Shown here in pieces: positions 27,084 through 35,291 of a DNA stretch of 64,000 nt (position 1 is the first letter of the stretch; every line of letters starts with the position of its first letter). The notes under the pieces were generated by a model. It did no database searches, had not been told where the DNA came from, and worked only from the letters and a program-made list of their open reading frames with translations. Source of the stretch: JAHZMA01 sp965205905. GTDB lineage: Bacteria > Pseudomonadota > Alphaproteobacteria > JABAAW01 > JAHZMA01. The stretch is taken from assembly GCA_965205905.1 (NCBI GenBank), contig CBDBHZ010000001.1:186001-250000 (forward strand). Direction: 5' to 3'. The translations under genes and the position numbers were made by a program.

Positions 27084-28752
27084 TTAAAATCTCCAACTAA
27101 GGCTCAGCTGCGTGGTTAAACCGCCAAATTCATCTTTATTCTCGTAATCAGAATCCGATGCGCTATTGGTATTTAATTGCGTGATAGCCCAGTGATGTAT
27201 TAATATTAATATCTTCGGTAATTTTATAACCATAGATAGCGCCTACACCAAAACCAACGCCGACTGCGCCTAATGCAAAGCCATAGAGATGTTGGTCTTC
27301 ATCGCCACGGTTGCGAAAGCCGTTCACCAAAGGCACGGAGGTGAAAGATGCGCCATTATCATTGCCCGTTTCAGCCTCTAGCTGTTTGTAAAGTTCTAAC
27401 ATTCGTTTCCCACGTTCTTCAGTTGGTTCAGGAGTGCCTAACATAATGGCACTCACATTAAATGTCCACTCATTTCCTTGATAAATAAAGCCAACTGCCG
27501 ATGTAGTGGTGCGTGATTTAAATAAAGCTGTGCCAGTGATGGGGTCGTTTTGGTTGCCTTTCCGCGCTTCATCAATAAAAGCTTGGGCAAGCCCAGAGCT
27601 AAATCCGTTTTGAGCATTATCTGCCAAAAGATAAATATTGCCACCAAATTCATCAACGCCACTATAGGATTCCACCATCGCGGTTTCTAATCGCCATGTG
27701 AATTTACCAACAGGCACAGAAATTTCTATCGCGGTATTGGTGCCTTCAGCATAATAAAGATAAGAATTTTCAGCGTCAAGATAGGCAGAAGCAACAACAT
27801 TGACGGTTCCGTCATCATTTTCGGGGTTGCTATTACCAGTAACAACAGGCGTGCGCAACAATGGCACAAACGCATTATAGCCTTGATGATAGGTAAAGCC
27901 AATCGTGCCCCAATTCGGATAAAACACCAAACGGAATGCCGATTGATTATCCGCATATTCTTCTTTAACGGTAAAATCAATCTCTTCATTCTCGCCGATA
28001 CTGACCAGCTTGCCATTTCTACCGCCTTCCAATCGGTTAAAAGGTTTGAGCCATAACAGTGCATTTTCATTGGCACTGCTATCAGTTGCTAAACCATCAA
28101 TCATGTAAAGCCCGATTTCCACCTTGCTGGTTGGGAACACCTTAACCACCGCTTGGTCTTGGGCATAGAGCAAATCTAACTTATTCGGCACGATTGAGGT
28201 AAAGTTAGCGTTAAACGGCAACATGATAGTGGCGGGTGAAAGCAATTCAAACTGCCCCCAAGCGTTGCGCTGTCTGCCCGCTTCAACCGTAACATTAGAA
28301 TTTAGATTCAGTTGCACAAAAGCCTCGCGCAAATCAACATCTTTGGTGCTGGTTTTGATGGAACGTTCCGCTGGCAAATCTGTTTCTTCATAAGGGTTAT
28401 TCTTAACACTATCGCGCAATTCCTGCGTGATTTTTAAATCAAACTCAACCCCGCCATAGGTGGCATAAAAACGCCCCCATTCCCACGGTATATCAACCCC
28501 AACATTATAAATGGTAGACCGCCTTGAAACACCTGCATTGCCACCAGAGATAAGCCCAAACTCACCCGTGATATAATCGGTAAAATCAAGCCCGCTACTA
28601 TTGTTGCTATCATCATCGCTGATGAGCAATTCTTCTTCGTTAAAGGACTCATTAAAGCTTTGTGCCAAAGCATTGAGGCTGATAAGATTCGCGCCTAATA
28701 TCAATGACGCGACTATTGCTCTAGAAAAATATGAATTGTTAAGAGATGGCAA
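27084..28752 (-). pseudogene. DUF1302-like barrel paralog with a 1-nt frameshift near its 3' end
   Basis: Reading from TTG 28752, the protein runs 529 residues with a signal peptide (ending NALAQ) and the conserved core REAFVQLNLNSNVTVEAG, then RQRNAWGQFELLSPATIM. It hits a TAG at 27163-27165 after INTSLGYHAIKYQ. One frame over, the sequence continues as TQLNTNSASDSDYENKDE, then FGGLTTQLSLSWRF and TAA at 27084-27086. That supplies the missing last beta-strands, the terminal Phe, and a stop that touches the next gene's GTG. The shift lies about 27177-27192 and needs removal of one base. The intact protein would be about 555 aa, near its paralog's 538. It is either a recent mutation or an assembly error. 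Confidence 0.8.
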
Positions 28753-28754
28753 GA

Positions 28755-29546
28755 TTAACTTTTCTTCAATGCTTTGATGCTAATATCATTGGGATGAATC
28801 CTGATGGCTACTTTTGTTTCTTTGCGTAACATTTGGCTTTCACCACCGCTGATATGATTGGTCATCACTGCATTTTGAACCAAATACATGCCCTTAATTT
28901 CCTGAATACCTTTATTGGCAAGCGTTTTGAATTTATTGCCTTTTTGGTTGAAAAATACAATTTGTAATGGCACAAGATATTGCTTGGAAATTACCAAATC
29001 CATACGGCTATAGGCTTCGCTTTTATCAACAGGCGTGGACGAGATAAAATAATATTTATCATCTTCTTTAATCAGCTGATGCACATCTTGGTCTAATGTG
29101 CGCCCCGCCACATCAGAAAATGAAAAATCAGACCCCATAAATGAATCATCTTGCTCATCACTGCGTAATTGCTTCACCGAACGAAATGCAGGCAGATACA
29201 GCCACTGATTTGCTTTGGTGGCTTCATCTTGTTTTTCGGTTAAAAGCCCAGTGCCTTTTACCGATGCAGGCTTATAGAAATTGACTAATGTATGGGTGGT
29301 GTTTGTTTGGTCAATTAACTGTTTGGTGGTAAAATAGCGTTTTCTTTCGCGTTTTGCCTTATCAGTGATAATAAGCTCTACTTCGCTTGTTTGCGTTTTA
29401 TGTTTGCGCCCTTGTTCTTGAACCAGTTGCATAACATACCGTCCGGTCGTCGCCTCAGTCGCGGCATAGGCTTCATGGCTAGGTGAAAAAGTAAATGCGA
29501 TGACAGCAAGCAAGGTGATTCGCAGAAGTTTGATTGAATTTAACAT
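28755..29546 (-). CDS. LolA-like outer-membrane lipoprotein-sorting protein
   Basis: 263 residues. I take the start at ATG 29546 because GGAG (9 nt upstream) fits it; an in-frame TTG at 29561 contains that Shine-Dalgarno. A signal peptide (about 1-28, ending EAYAA) leads into a LolA/LppX-type single domain with NQWLYLPAFRSVKQLRSDEQ, DSFMGSDFSFSDVAGR and SRMDLVISKQYLVPLQIVFF. In this subfamily, encoded with MMPL exporters, the periplasmic protein is thought to ferry lipids or lipoproteins from the exporter to the outer membrane. It is first in a four-gene minus-strand operon, with the next gene 2 bp away. Confidence 0.82.
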   Translation of the reverse strand: MLNSIKLLRITLLAVIAFTFSPSHEAYAATEATTGRYVMQLVQEQGRKHKTQTSEVELIITDKAKRERKRYFTTKQLIDQTNTTHTLVNFYKPASVKGTGLLTEKQDEATKANQWLYLPAFRSVKQLRSDEQDDSFMGSDFSFSDVAGRTLDQDVHQLIKEDDKYYFISSTPVDKSEAYSRMDLVISKQYLVPLQIVFFNQKGNKFKTLANKGIQEIKGMYLVQNAVMTNHISGGESQMLRKETKVAIRIHPNDISIKALKKS

Positions 29547-29875
29547 TTTAAGATTCTCCAAAAAACATATTTATATAATATAAGAAGTAAAGTTTTGTAA
29601 CGACGGTTGAGTTGTATCAGCCTATAATTAACATATTATTAATTCTTGTCAAATAATAATTATCATAATGATTGATTTAAATGTAGCAATGATGTTATCA
29701 TATCGAGCAATGTTAAATATCATGTGTCACTATTGAGGCATTATCTGTGCAAATTCGTGCAGTGTTTAACATTATTTGGTATTATTTGGCATTGTTTTTG
29801 CCTGTAATGCCTTTATTGGTTGAGAGTGAAAATCTTGTATATCATGTGTTTTTGCAAATTTTAATGAGGCTGTAG
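29547..29875. promoter_or_regulatory. AT-rich divergent intergenic region
   Basis: 329 bp between the LolA-like gene (minus) and the chemoreceptor (plus), without coding potential. It must hold promoters for both. AATAATTATCATAATGATT (about 29655-29673) resembles a loose Fur-type inverted repeat; I could not assign a confident promoter pair. No repeat of the accessory-zone families is present. Confidence 0.4.
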
Positions 29876-32131
29876 GTGAATAATCCCGAGATAACAGAAA
29901 AAGATATTGCTGAAGATTCTGCGAATCAGCAGATGGAAGCCTCGTTCGAATCGGAAGAGAAAATCAGCAAAACACAGCAAAAAGCATTGGCTAACGAAAA
30001 ATATTTGCAAGCGCAAGAGAAAAACACTGTCTTCAAAAGTTTCATTGACATTATATCTCTGGCGGGTTTTTATAATTGGATTTTTAATAAAGTAAAATTA
30101 AGCACCATCATTCTGCTTTCATCTTTAATGCCACTCATCGCCGCCACCTTTTGGGGCTCACAAATTTTATATGATAGAGTGTCGCATTACATTGAAGTAG
30201 ATCATTTTGTTGAAAGCTATGCGATGGTTGAAAAAGCATCAAATTTACGCATTGCACTGGCAAAAGAGCGTAATATTGTGCTTTCTGAACTTTTGCGTCC
30301 CGGCACAACGTCAAGACAGGCGATTGTTGAGAGTCGTAATCATCGGCAAAATATTTCTGATTTAATGTTGATTGACTATTATAGTCTGTTAGAGGCAGAT
30401 ATATTATCACCATCGTTCGAGCAAGATTTGACTGATGCTGTTGAGGAATTGCAAGATAGTTTCACAACCATAGCCTTATATGAAGGCAGTGAAGATGTTG
30501 CTGAGTTCATAGAATATTACGATGCTTATAATGTGGCAAGCGAAGGTTTGCAAAAATTATTTTCTGTTTTCTACATTCATGCCAAAGTGGAAGAAATAGG
30601 GCGTGCGTTACTGGCATCAAATGCTTTCCTTACCTATTATGATTGGTCTAACCGCGAACATATTTATCTTTATTCCCATGGCAGTGGTGCCGCTTTTGAT
30701 TATGAATTTGCTGCTGAAGTTTACCAAATTTCAATTAGAAAAGAATTAGCGGAAAGAGAATATTCATCATTCTCTGATATAGATGCCATTCAAAAATTTC
30801 AAACACAAATTCAGCAAGTTTTAGAAGTGCATCCTACCAATCAAATATTGCAACAGGTGATTTATAGTGAAAATTATGCTGTGGAAGATGTCAATGAATG
30901 GTATCGGCAATCGCAAGATAGGCTGAACATTGTTGATGGATTTTATAACGCATCTATCATCAACAATATTGATGATGTCGGGCAAGCATCTTTTCAACAA
31001 GCATTATTTTCGCGTAACTTAAACGGGGTTATTGTCGCGATTGTGTTGTTCTCAGTTTTTGGTTCAATTCTTCGTACCACCCGCTACCTGATTGGTGCAT
31101 TCCGTAGAATTTCTGTGATTATGGATGAACTCACCCAAGGCAGGCTTGATGTGCATGTGCCAGCGCCAACACGTAACGAGGTGGGCGATATGTTTTCAGC
31201 CTTGCAGATATTGAAAGAAAATGCCATCGAGCGTGAAAAATTGCATCAGCAACAGCAACAGCAGGCAACCAGAAGACAAAAACGCTCTGAGGCGATGGAA
31301 CAACTGATTGGTGAGTTTGATATTACTGTGGGGCAAGTATTGCGGACGATTGATGATGCTTCTGAAACATTGCGTAGAACTTCCGATATTATGAATCAAT
31401 CGGTTACCAGCACCACGCAAACCGCTGATGCGGCAGTGGAAAAATCAACAAGAACCACCGAAGATGTGCATCAAGTGGTGGCGGCGGCAGGCAACCTTGC
31501 GATTTCAGTGAAACAGATGAGCGAGCAATTTAGGCGGTCAGCTGAAATAACGCATCGTTCCGCAGAAAGCGCCGAACGCGTTGATGAGGTTTCTAATTCG
31601 CTAGAAGAATCAACCGCACAAATCAGTGATGTGTTGGGTATCATTAAAGATATTGCTGAGCAAATTAACTTATTGGCATTGAATGCCACGATTGAAGCAG
31701 CGCGAGCGGGCGAAGCAGGTAAAGGCTTTGCTGTTGTTGCGGGCGAGGTGAAGAATCTTGCCACTCAAACGTCGCAATCCACTGATAAAATTGATGGTCT
31801 TATTCAAGATGTGCAGGTGATTACCCGCGAAGTGTTGGGTATTTTGCATGGCTTGAAAGGCGCGATTGATGAGGTGGAAACGCATTCTAGCGACATTGTT
31901 GATTCATCTGAGCAACAGGCAGCAACGACTGTGCAGATTAGTGATAATATGCGTAACGCCGCAATATCGGTTGAGGATATTGGCACAGATATTACAGTGG
32001 TGCAAGAAAACGCCAAAGCGGCACGCGAAATCTTTACCGAAGTAACCGATGCGGTCTCTGCGTTGGCAGAGCAATCGGCAACGCTTTCTCATGCGGTGAA
32101 TAAATTCTTGAGCGAAATTCGTAACACTTAA
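29876..32131 (+). CDS. methyl-accepting chemotaxis protein with NIT-like sensor
   Basis: 751 residues starting at GTG 29876, with GAGG 7 nt upstream. A long cytoplasmic head (1-70, charged) precedes TM1 (about 73-95) and a periplasmic helical domain (100-380). That domain contains LRIALAKERNIVLSELLRPG, reminiscent of the nitrate/nitrite-sensing (NIT) four-helix fold. TM2 (about 383-400), HAMP (400-455) and the signalling domain follow, with the tip EQINLLALNATIEAARAGEA. It reports a ligand to CheA/CheW to steer the flagella encoded elsewhere. No CheB/CheR pentapeptide tether is visible at the C-terminus. The NIT assignment is tentative. Confidence 0.88.
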   Translation: MNNPEITEKDIAEDSANQQMEASFESEEKISKTQQKALANEKYLQAQEKNTVFKSFIDIISLAGFYNWIFNKVKLSTIILLSSLMPLIAATFWGSQILYDRVSHYIEVDHFVESYAMVEKASNLRIALAKERNIVLSELLRPGTTSRQAIVESRNHRQNISDLMLIDYYSLLEADILSPSFEQDLTDAVEELQDSFTTIALYEGSEDVAEFIEYYDAYNVASEGLQKLFSVFYIHAKVEEIGRALLASNAFLTYYDWSNREHIYLYSHGSGAAFDYEFAAEVYQISIRKELAEREYSSFSDIDAIQKFQTQIQQVLEVHPTNQILQQVIYSENYAVEDVNEWYRQSQDRLNIVDGFYNASIINNIDDVGQASFQQALFSRNLNGVIVAIVLFSVFGSILRTTRYLIGAFRRISVIMDELTQGRLDVHVPAPTRNEVGDMFSALQILKENAIEREKLHQQQQQQATRRQKRSEAMEQLIGEFDITVGQVLRTIDDASETLRRTSDIMNQSVTSTTQTADAAVEKSTRTTEDVHQVVAAAGNLAISVKQMSEQFRRSAEITHRSAESAERVDEVSNSLEESTAQISDVLGIIKDIAEQINLLALNATIEAARAGEAGKGFAVVAGEVKNLATQTSQSTDKIDGLIQDVQVITREVLGILHGLKGAIDEVETHSSDIVDSSEQQAATTVQISDNMRNAAISVEDIGTDITVVQENAKAAREIFTEVTDAVSALAEQSATLSHAVNKFLSEIRNT

Positions 32132-32179
32132 ATTGTTCTCATTCGCAATCATCATCTCTCTATATTGATAGGAAAAATT

Positions 32180-32704
32180 ATGGCGTCAATGAGTAAAAAT
32201 GATGTTGTAAACCCCGGTTGCATTGATGATGCCAACGATTATGCGATTTTAAAACATTTACAACAACGCGGACGTATCACCAATGCTGAACTTGCCGAGC
32301 GTGTTGGTTTATCGCCATCGGCAATGTTAAGGCGGGTGCAGATGCTAGAAGAAAGTGGCATGATTATGAATTATACCGCAAGGCTAAATCCGCACAAGCT
32401 AGGCTATAAGGGAAATATTTTTGTGCATGTTAGCCTTGATAGTCAAACAGGGCAAGCCTTACAGGAATTTGAACAAGCAGTGCTGAAAGTAAAACAAATT
32501 ATGGAATGCTATCTGCTGGCGGGTGATAGCGATTATTTATTGCGGGTGATTGTGGGCGGTATTGATGATTATGAAAAATTACACATTCAAACGCTGACTG
32601 CTTTACCACATGTGGCACGGATTCGATCACTCTTCACCTTAAAAACTGTGATAAGAAACACGGAATTACCGCTGCATAAAGGCGATGCAAATGAAACAAA
32701 GTGA
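32180..32704 (+). CDS. Lrp/AsnC-family transcriptional regulator
   Basis: 174 residues from ATG 32180, with AGGA 6 nt upstream; a TTG at 32165 is less likely. The N-terminal HTH (about 15-70: DANDYAILKHLQQRGRITNA, then ELAERVGLSPSAMLRRVQML) is joined to a C-terminal AsnC effector domain (about 80-160: YLLAGDSDYLLRVIVGGIDD). Such octameric regulators respond to amino acids. It overlaps the downstream phosphatase gene and sits upstream of soxBDAG, so control of sarcosine or glycine metabolism is conceivable but unproven. Confidence 0.88.
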   Translation: MASMSKNDVVNPGCIDDANDYAILKHLQQRGRITNAELAERVGLSPSAMLRRVQMLEESGMIMNYTARLNPHKLGYKGNIFVHVSLDSQTGQALQEFEQAVLKVKQIMECYLLAGDSDYLLRVIVGGIDDYEKLHIQTLTALPHVARIRSLFTLKTVIRNTELPLHKGDANETK

Positions 32705-33527
32705 GTTAAATACTGCCATCATGGCGGCAAAAGCGGCGGGCAACGAAGCGATGAAATTGTTTCGCAATCATGCCCTCAATATCGATTACAAAGCTGATGC
32801 CTCGCCTGTAACCCTTGCCGATAAGGCGGCAGAGAAAGCGGCATGTTTGGTGATAGCGCGCGATTATCCTGATGATGCCATCATGGGTGAGGAAATGGGC
32901 GGTGATGTGCATGAGATAGGCAGGCAATGGGTGATTGACCCGATTGATGGCACCAAAAGTTTTGCTGTTGGCAATCCGTTATTTGGCAATATGGTGGCGT
33001 TTTGCAATGATGGTGCGCCACAATGTTCGGCAATTTATATCTGTGCGCTTGATAGTCTTTATTATGGCGATATTGGCAATGTTGCCGATACTGATGCCAG
33101 TAATGCACAAAGTTTTTTGCAAAACGGGCAAACCGCACCCAAACAAATTCACGGCAATCAGCATGTTACAGAGCTATCGGCTTCAAAACTACTCACCACC
33201 AGCACCACATTATTCACCCCCGCATCATATGAATTGTTTGATAGGCTACAGGCAAAATGCGCCTTTACCAATTATGGTGGCGATTGTCATAATTATATGT
33301 TGGTGGCATCAGGCTTTGCTGATTTGGTGATGGAAGAAGGCTTGAAACCCCATGATATATTGCCCTTATTGCCGATATTAAAAGCCGCAAATTGTGTGGT
33401 TAGCGATTGGCAGGGTAACGACATTAAGTATCATCGCGTTGCTCATAACCCGCCTGATGGACAGATATTGGTGGCGGGCAATCAGGCATTGCATCAAAAA
33501 GCTCTGGCTGTTATTGCCTCTTCATAA
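32691..33527 (+). CDS. hisN: inositol-monophosphatase-family phosphatase, probably histidinol-phosphatase
   Basis: 278 residues from ATG 32691 (AAAGG spaced 8 nt; ATG 32685 possible). It has the Mg2+-dependent IMPase fold: MGEEMGGDVH (metal Glu), WVIDPIDGTKSFAVGNPLFG (the DPIDGT site) and FTNYGGDCHNYMLVASG near 195-211. The GDCHNY segment and its spacing resemble HisN histidinol-phosphate phosphatases more than SuhB. It would then remove phosphate in the penultimate step of histidine synthesis. It overlaps the Lrp gene by 14 nt. Confidence 0.78.
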   Translation: MKQSELNTAIMAAKAAGNEAMKLFRNHALNIDYKADASPVTLADKAAEKAACLVIARDYPDDAIMGEEMGGDVHEIGRQWVIDPIDGTKSFAVGNPLFGNMVAFCNDGAPQCSAIYICALDSLYYGDIGNVADTDASNAQSFLQNGQTAPKQIHGNQHVTELSASKLLTTSTTLFTPASYELFDRLQAKCAFTNYGGDCHNYMLVASGFADLVMEEGLKPHDILPLLPILKAANCVVSDWQGNDIKYHRVAHNPPDGQILVAGNQALHQKALAVIASS

Positions 33528-33639
33528 TGCGATTTGGTAAATTATCAGCAATATTAGTGGAAAAGATTTTTTTGATATTGCGACAAACAAAAAAAGCAAG
33601 TATTATGTGTCAGAAATTTGACGAATAGGGAGTGTTCTT

Positions 33640-34890
33640 TTGTCGCATTATTCAGCATGGCAGGTGTTTTATCGAGGGTTGCTTGGTAAAAAATGGGAGC
33701 CTGCGCTTACATATCCTGAATTGCAACCGCGCTATGATGCCATCATCATCGGCGGCGGTGGGCACGGCTTGGCAACTGCCTATTATCTGGCAAAAAATCA
33801 TGGCTACCGTAAGATTGCGGTGATTGAAAAAGGCGCGATTGGGCTCGGCAATGTTGGGCGCAATACCACCATCATCCGCTCAAATTATATGTTTCCTGAA
33901 AATAATCGGTTTTACGAAAAATCAATGGAATTATGGGAAAGCCTATCGCAAGAAATTAACTATAATGTGATGTTTTCGCAACGTGGTGTTCTTAATCTGG
34001 CGCATTCCGATGCTCAGATGGATGCTTTTGCAAGGCGTGGCAATGCGATGCGCTTGCAAGATATTGATGCGAAATTATTAAATCCCGAACAAGTCAAAGC
34101 CTATGTGCCACAATTAACAACCAGTGATGTCCGCTTCCCGATTTATGGCGGTTTGGTGCAGGAACGTGGCGGCACGGCACGGCACGATGCGGTGGCATGG
34201 GGCTTTGCACGGGCGGCATTGGCGTTGGGCGTGGATATTATTCAGCATTGCGAAGTGAAAGATTTTGTGATGCAAAGCGGCAGAGTGGTTGGCATTGAAA
34301 CCAGTAAAGGGCGTGTGCTTGCCGATAAAATCGGTATGGCAGTGGCAGGAAGCACCAGTCTGCTCGCCAATAAATTAAAGTTAAAATTACCGATTGAAAG
34401 TATGCCATTACAGGCTTTTGTTACCGAAGCGGTTAAGCCAGTGTTGGATACGGTCGTTACATTTGGCGCAGGGCATTTTTACGTCAGCCAGTCTGATAAA
34501 GGTTCGCTGGTATTTGGTGGCAATTTAGATGCCTATAATAGCTATGCACAACGCGGTAATTTGCCAGTGGTTGACGAGGTTATCGCCGAATGTTTGGCGT
34601 TATTCCCGCAATTTGCAAAATTGCGTTTGCTTCGCAGTTGGGGTGGCATCATGGATATGTCGATGGATGGTACGCCTATTATCAGCGCAACGCCTTATGA
34701 AGGTTTTTATCTAAATTGCGGTTGGTGCTATGGTGGCTTTAAGGCGGTGCCTAGTTCGGGCTTTGTGTTTGCCCATACCATCGCCAATGGCAAGCCGCAT
34801 CCGCTGAATGCGGCAATGAGTCTGGAGCGATTCAAAACGGGTAATGTTGTTGACGAAAAGGGCGCAGGTCCTTATCCTAAAGCGCATTAA
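33640..34890 (+). CDS. soxB: sarcosine oxidase, subunit beta
   Basis: 416 residues starting at TTG 33640, with GGGAG 7 nt upstream. It is the FAD- and FMN-carrying subunit of heterotetrameric sarcosine oxidase, which demethylates sarcosine to glycine with 5,10-methylene-THF and H2O2. The dinucleotide motif YDAIIIGGGGHGLATAYYLA lies near 32-51. The block VGRNTTIIRSNYMFPENNRF and the LSQEINYNVMFSQRGVLNLA segment are typical. NCGWCYGGFKAVPSSG near the C-terminus is the flavin-binding loop. First gene of soxB-soxD-soxA-soxG. Confidence 0.95.
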   Translation: MSHYSAWQVFYRGLLGKKWEPALTYPELQPRYDAIIIGGGGHGLATAYYLAKNHGYRKIAVIEKGAIGLGNVGRNTTIIRSNYMFPENNRFYEKSMELWESLSQEINYNVMFSQRGVLNLAHSDAQMDAFARRGNAMRLQDIDAKLLNPEQVKAYVPQLTTSDVRFPIYGGLVQERGGTARHDAVAWGFARAALALGVDIIQHCEVKDFVMQSGRVVGIETSKGRVLADKIGMAVAGSTSLLANKLKLKLPIESMPLQAFVTEAVKPVLDTVVTFGAGHFYVSQSDKGSLVFGGNLDAYNSYAQRGNLPVVDEVIAECLALFPQFAKLRLLRSWGGIMDMSMDGTPIISATPYEGFYLNCGWCYGGFKAVPSSGFVFAHTIANGKPHPLNAAMSLERFKTGNVVDEKGAGPYPKAH

Positions 34891-34907
34891 GTGAAAAGGA
34901 AAGTTTG

Positions 34908-35291
34908 ATGCGAATAAATTGTCCCTTATGTGGTTTGCGTGATTTATCAGAATTTAGCTATCACGGCGATGCCAAGCAGGCGAAAAAACGCCCTAGCAAT
35001 GGGGGATTAGATATTGCCAAGCGCAAGCCGACCGAAAAAGAGATGGCTGTATGGGTAGATTATGTCTATTTGCGCGATAATGTCGCAGGCAAGCATGACG
35101 AGATTTGGCAACATGGCGCAGGCTGTCGGCAATTTTTACAAATCACCCGCGATACCAGAAACCACGAGATTTTTGCCATTAAGCAATATGAAAATAGTCT
35201 AGGTTTTTCTGGGGGTGATGCCAAAGGTGATAGTGGGGGTGATAATGCTGCATCAGCCGATAAAAAACCTAAAAAAGGGAAAGCGACATGA
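34908..35291 (+). CDS. soxD: sarcosine oxidase, subunit delta
   Basis: 127 residues from ATG 34908 (AAAGGAAAG upstream). It is the small zinc subunit: MRINCPLCGLRDLSEFSYHG supplies Cys5/Cys8 and a His, and WQHGAGCRQFLQITRDT follows near 70-86. After residue 100 there is a glycine/aspartate/lysine-rich tail (SGGDAKGDSGGDN, then KKPKKGKAT) beyond the usual family length. It overlaps soxA by 4 nt. Confidence 0.94.
   Translation: MRINCPLCGLRDLSEFSYHGDAKQAKKRPSNGGLDIAKRKPTEKEMAVWVDYVYLRDNVAGKHDEIWQHGAGCRQFLQITRDTRNHEIFAIKQYENSLGFSGGDAKGDSGGDNAASADKKPKKGKAT

Noticed and set aside
33528..33639. Glycine riboswitch before soxB
   Set aside because: The 112-bp gap is AT-rich and too short for a tandem glycine aptamer, and no matching G-rich core motifs were seen.
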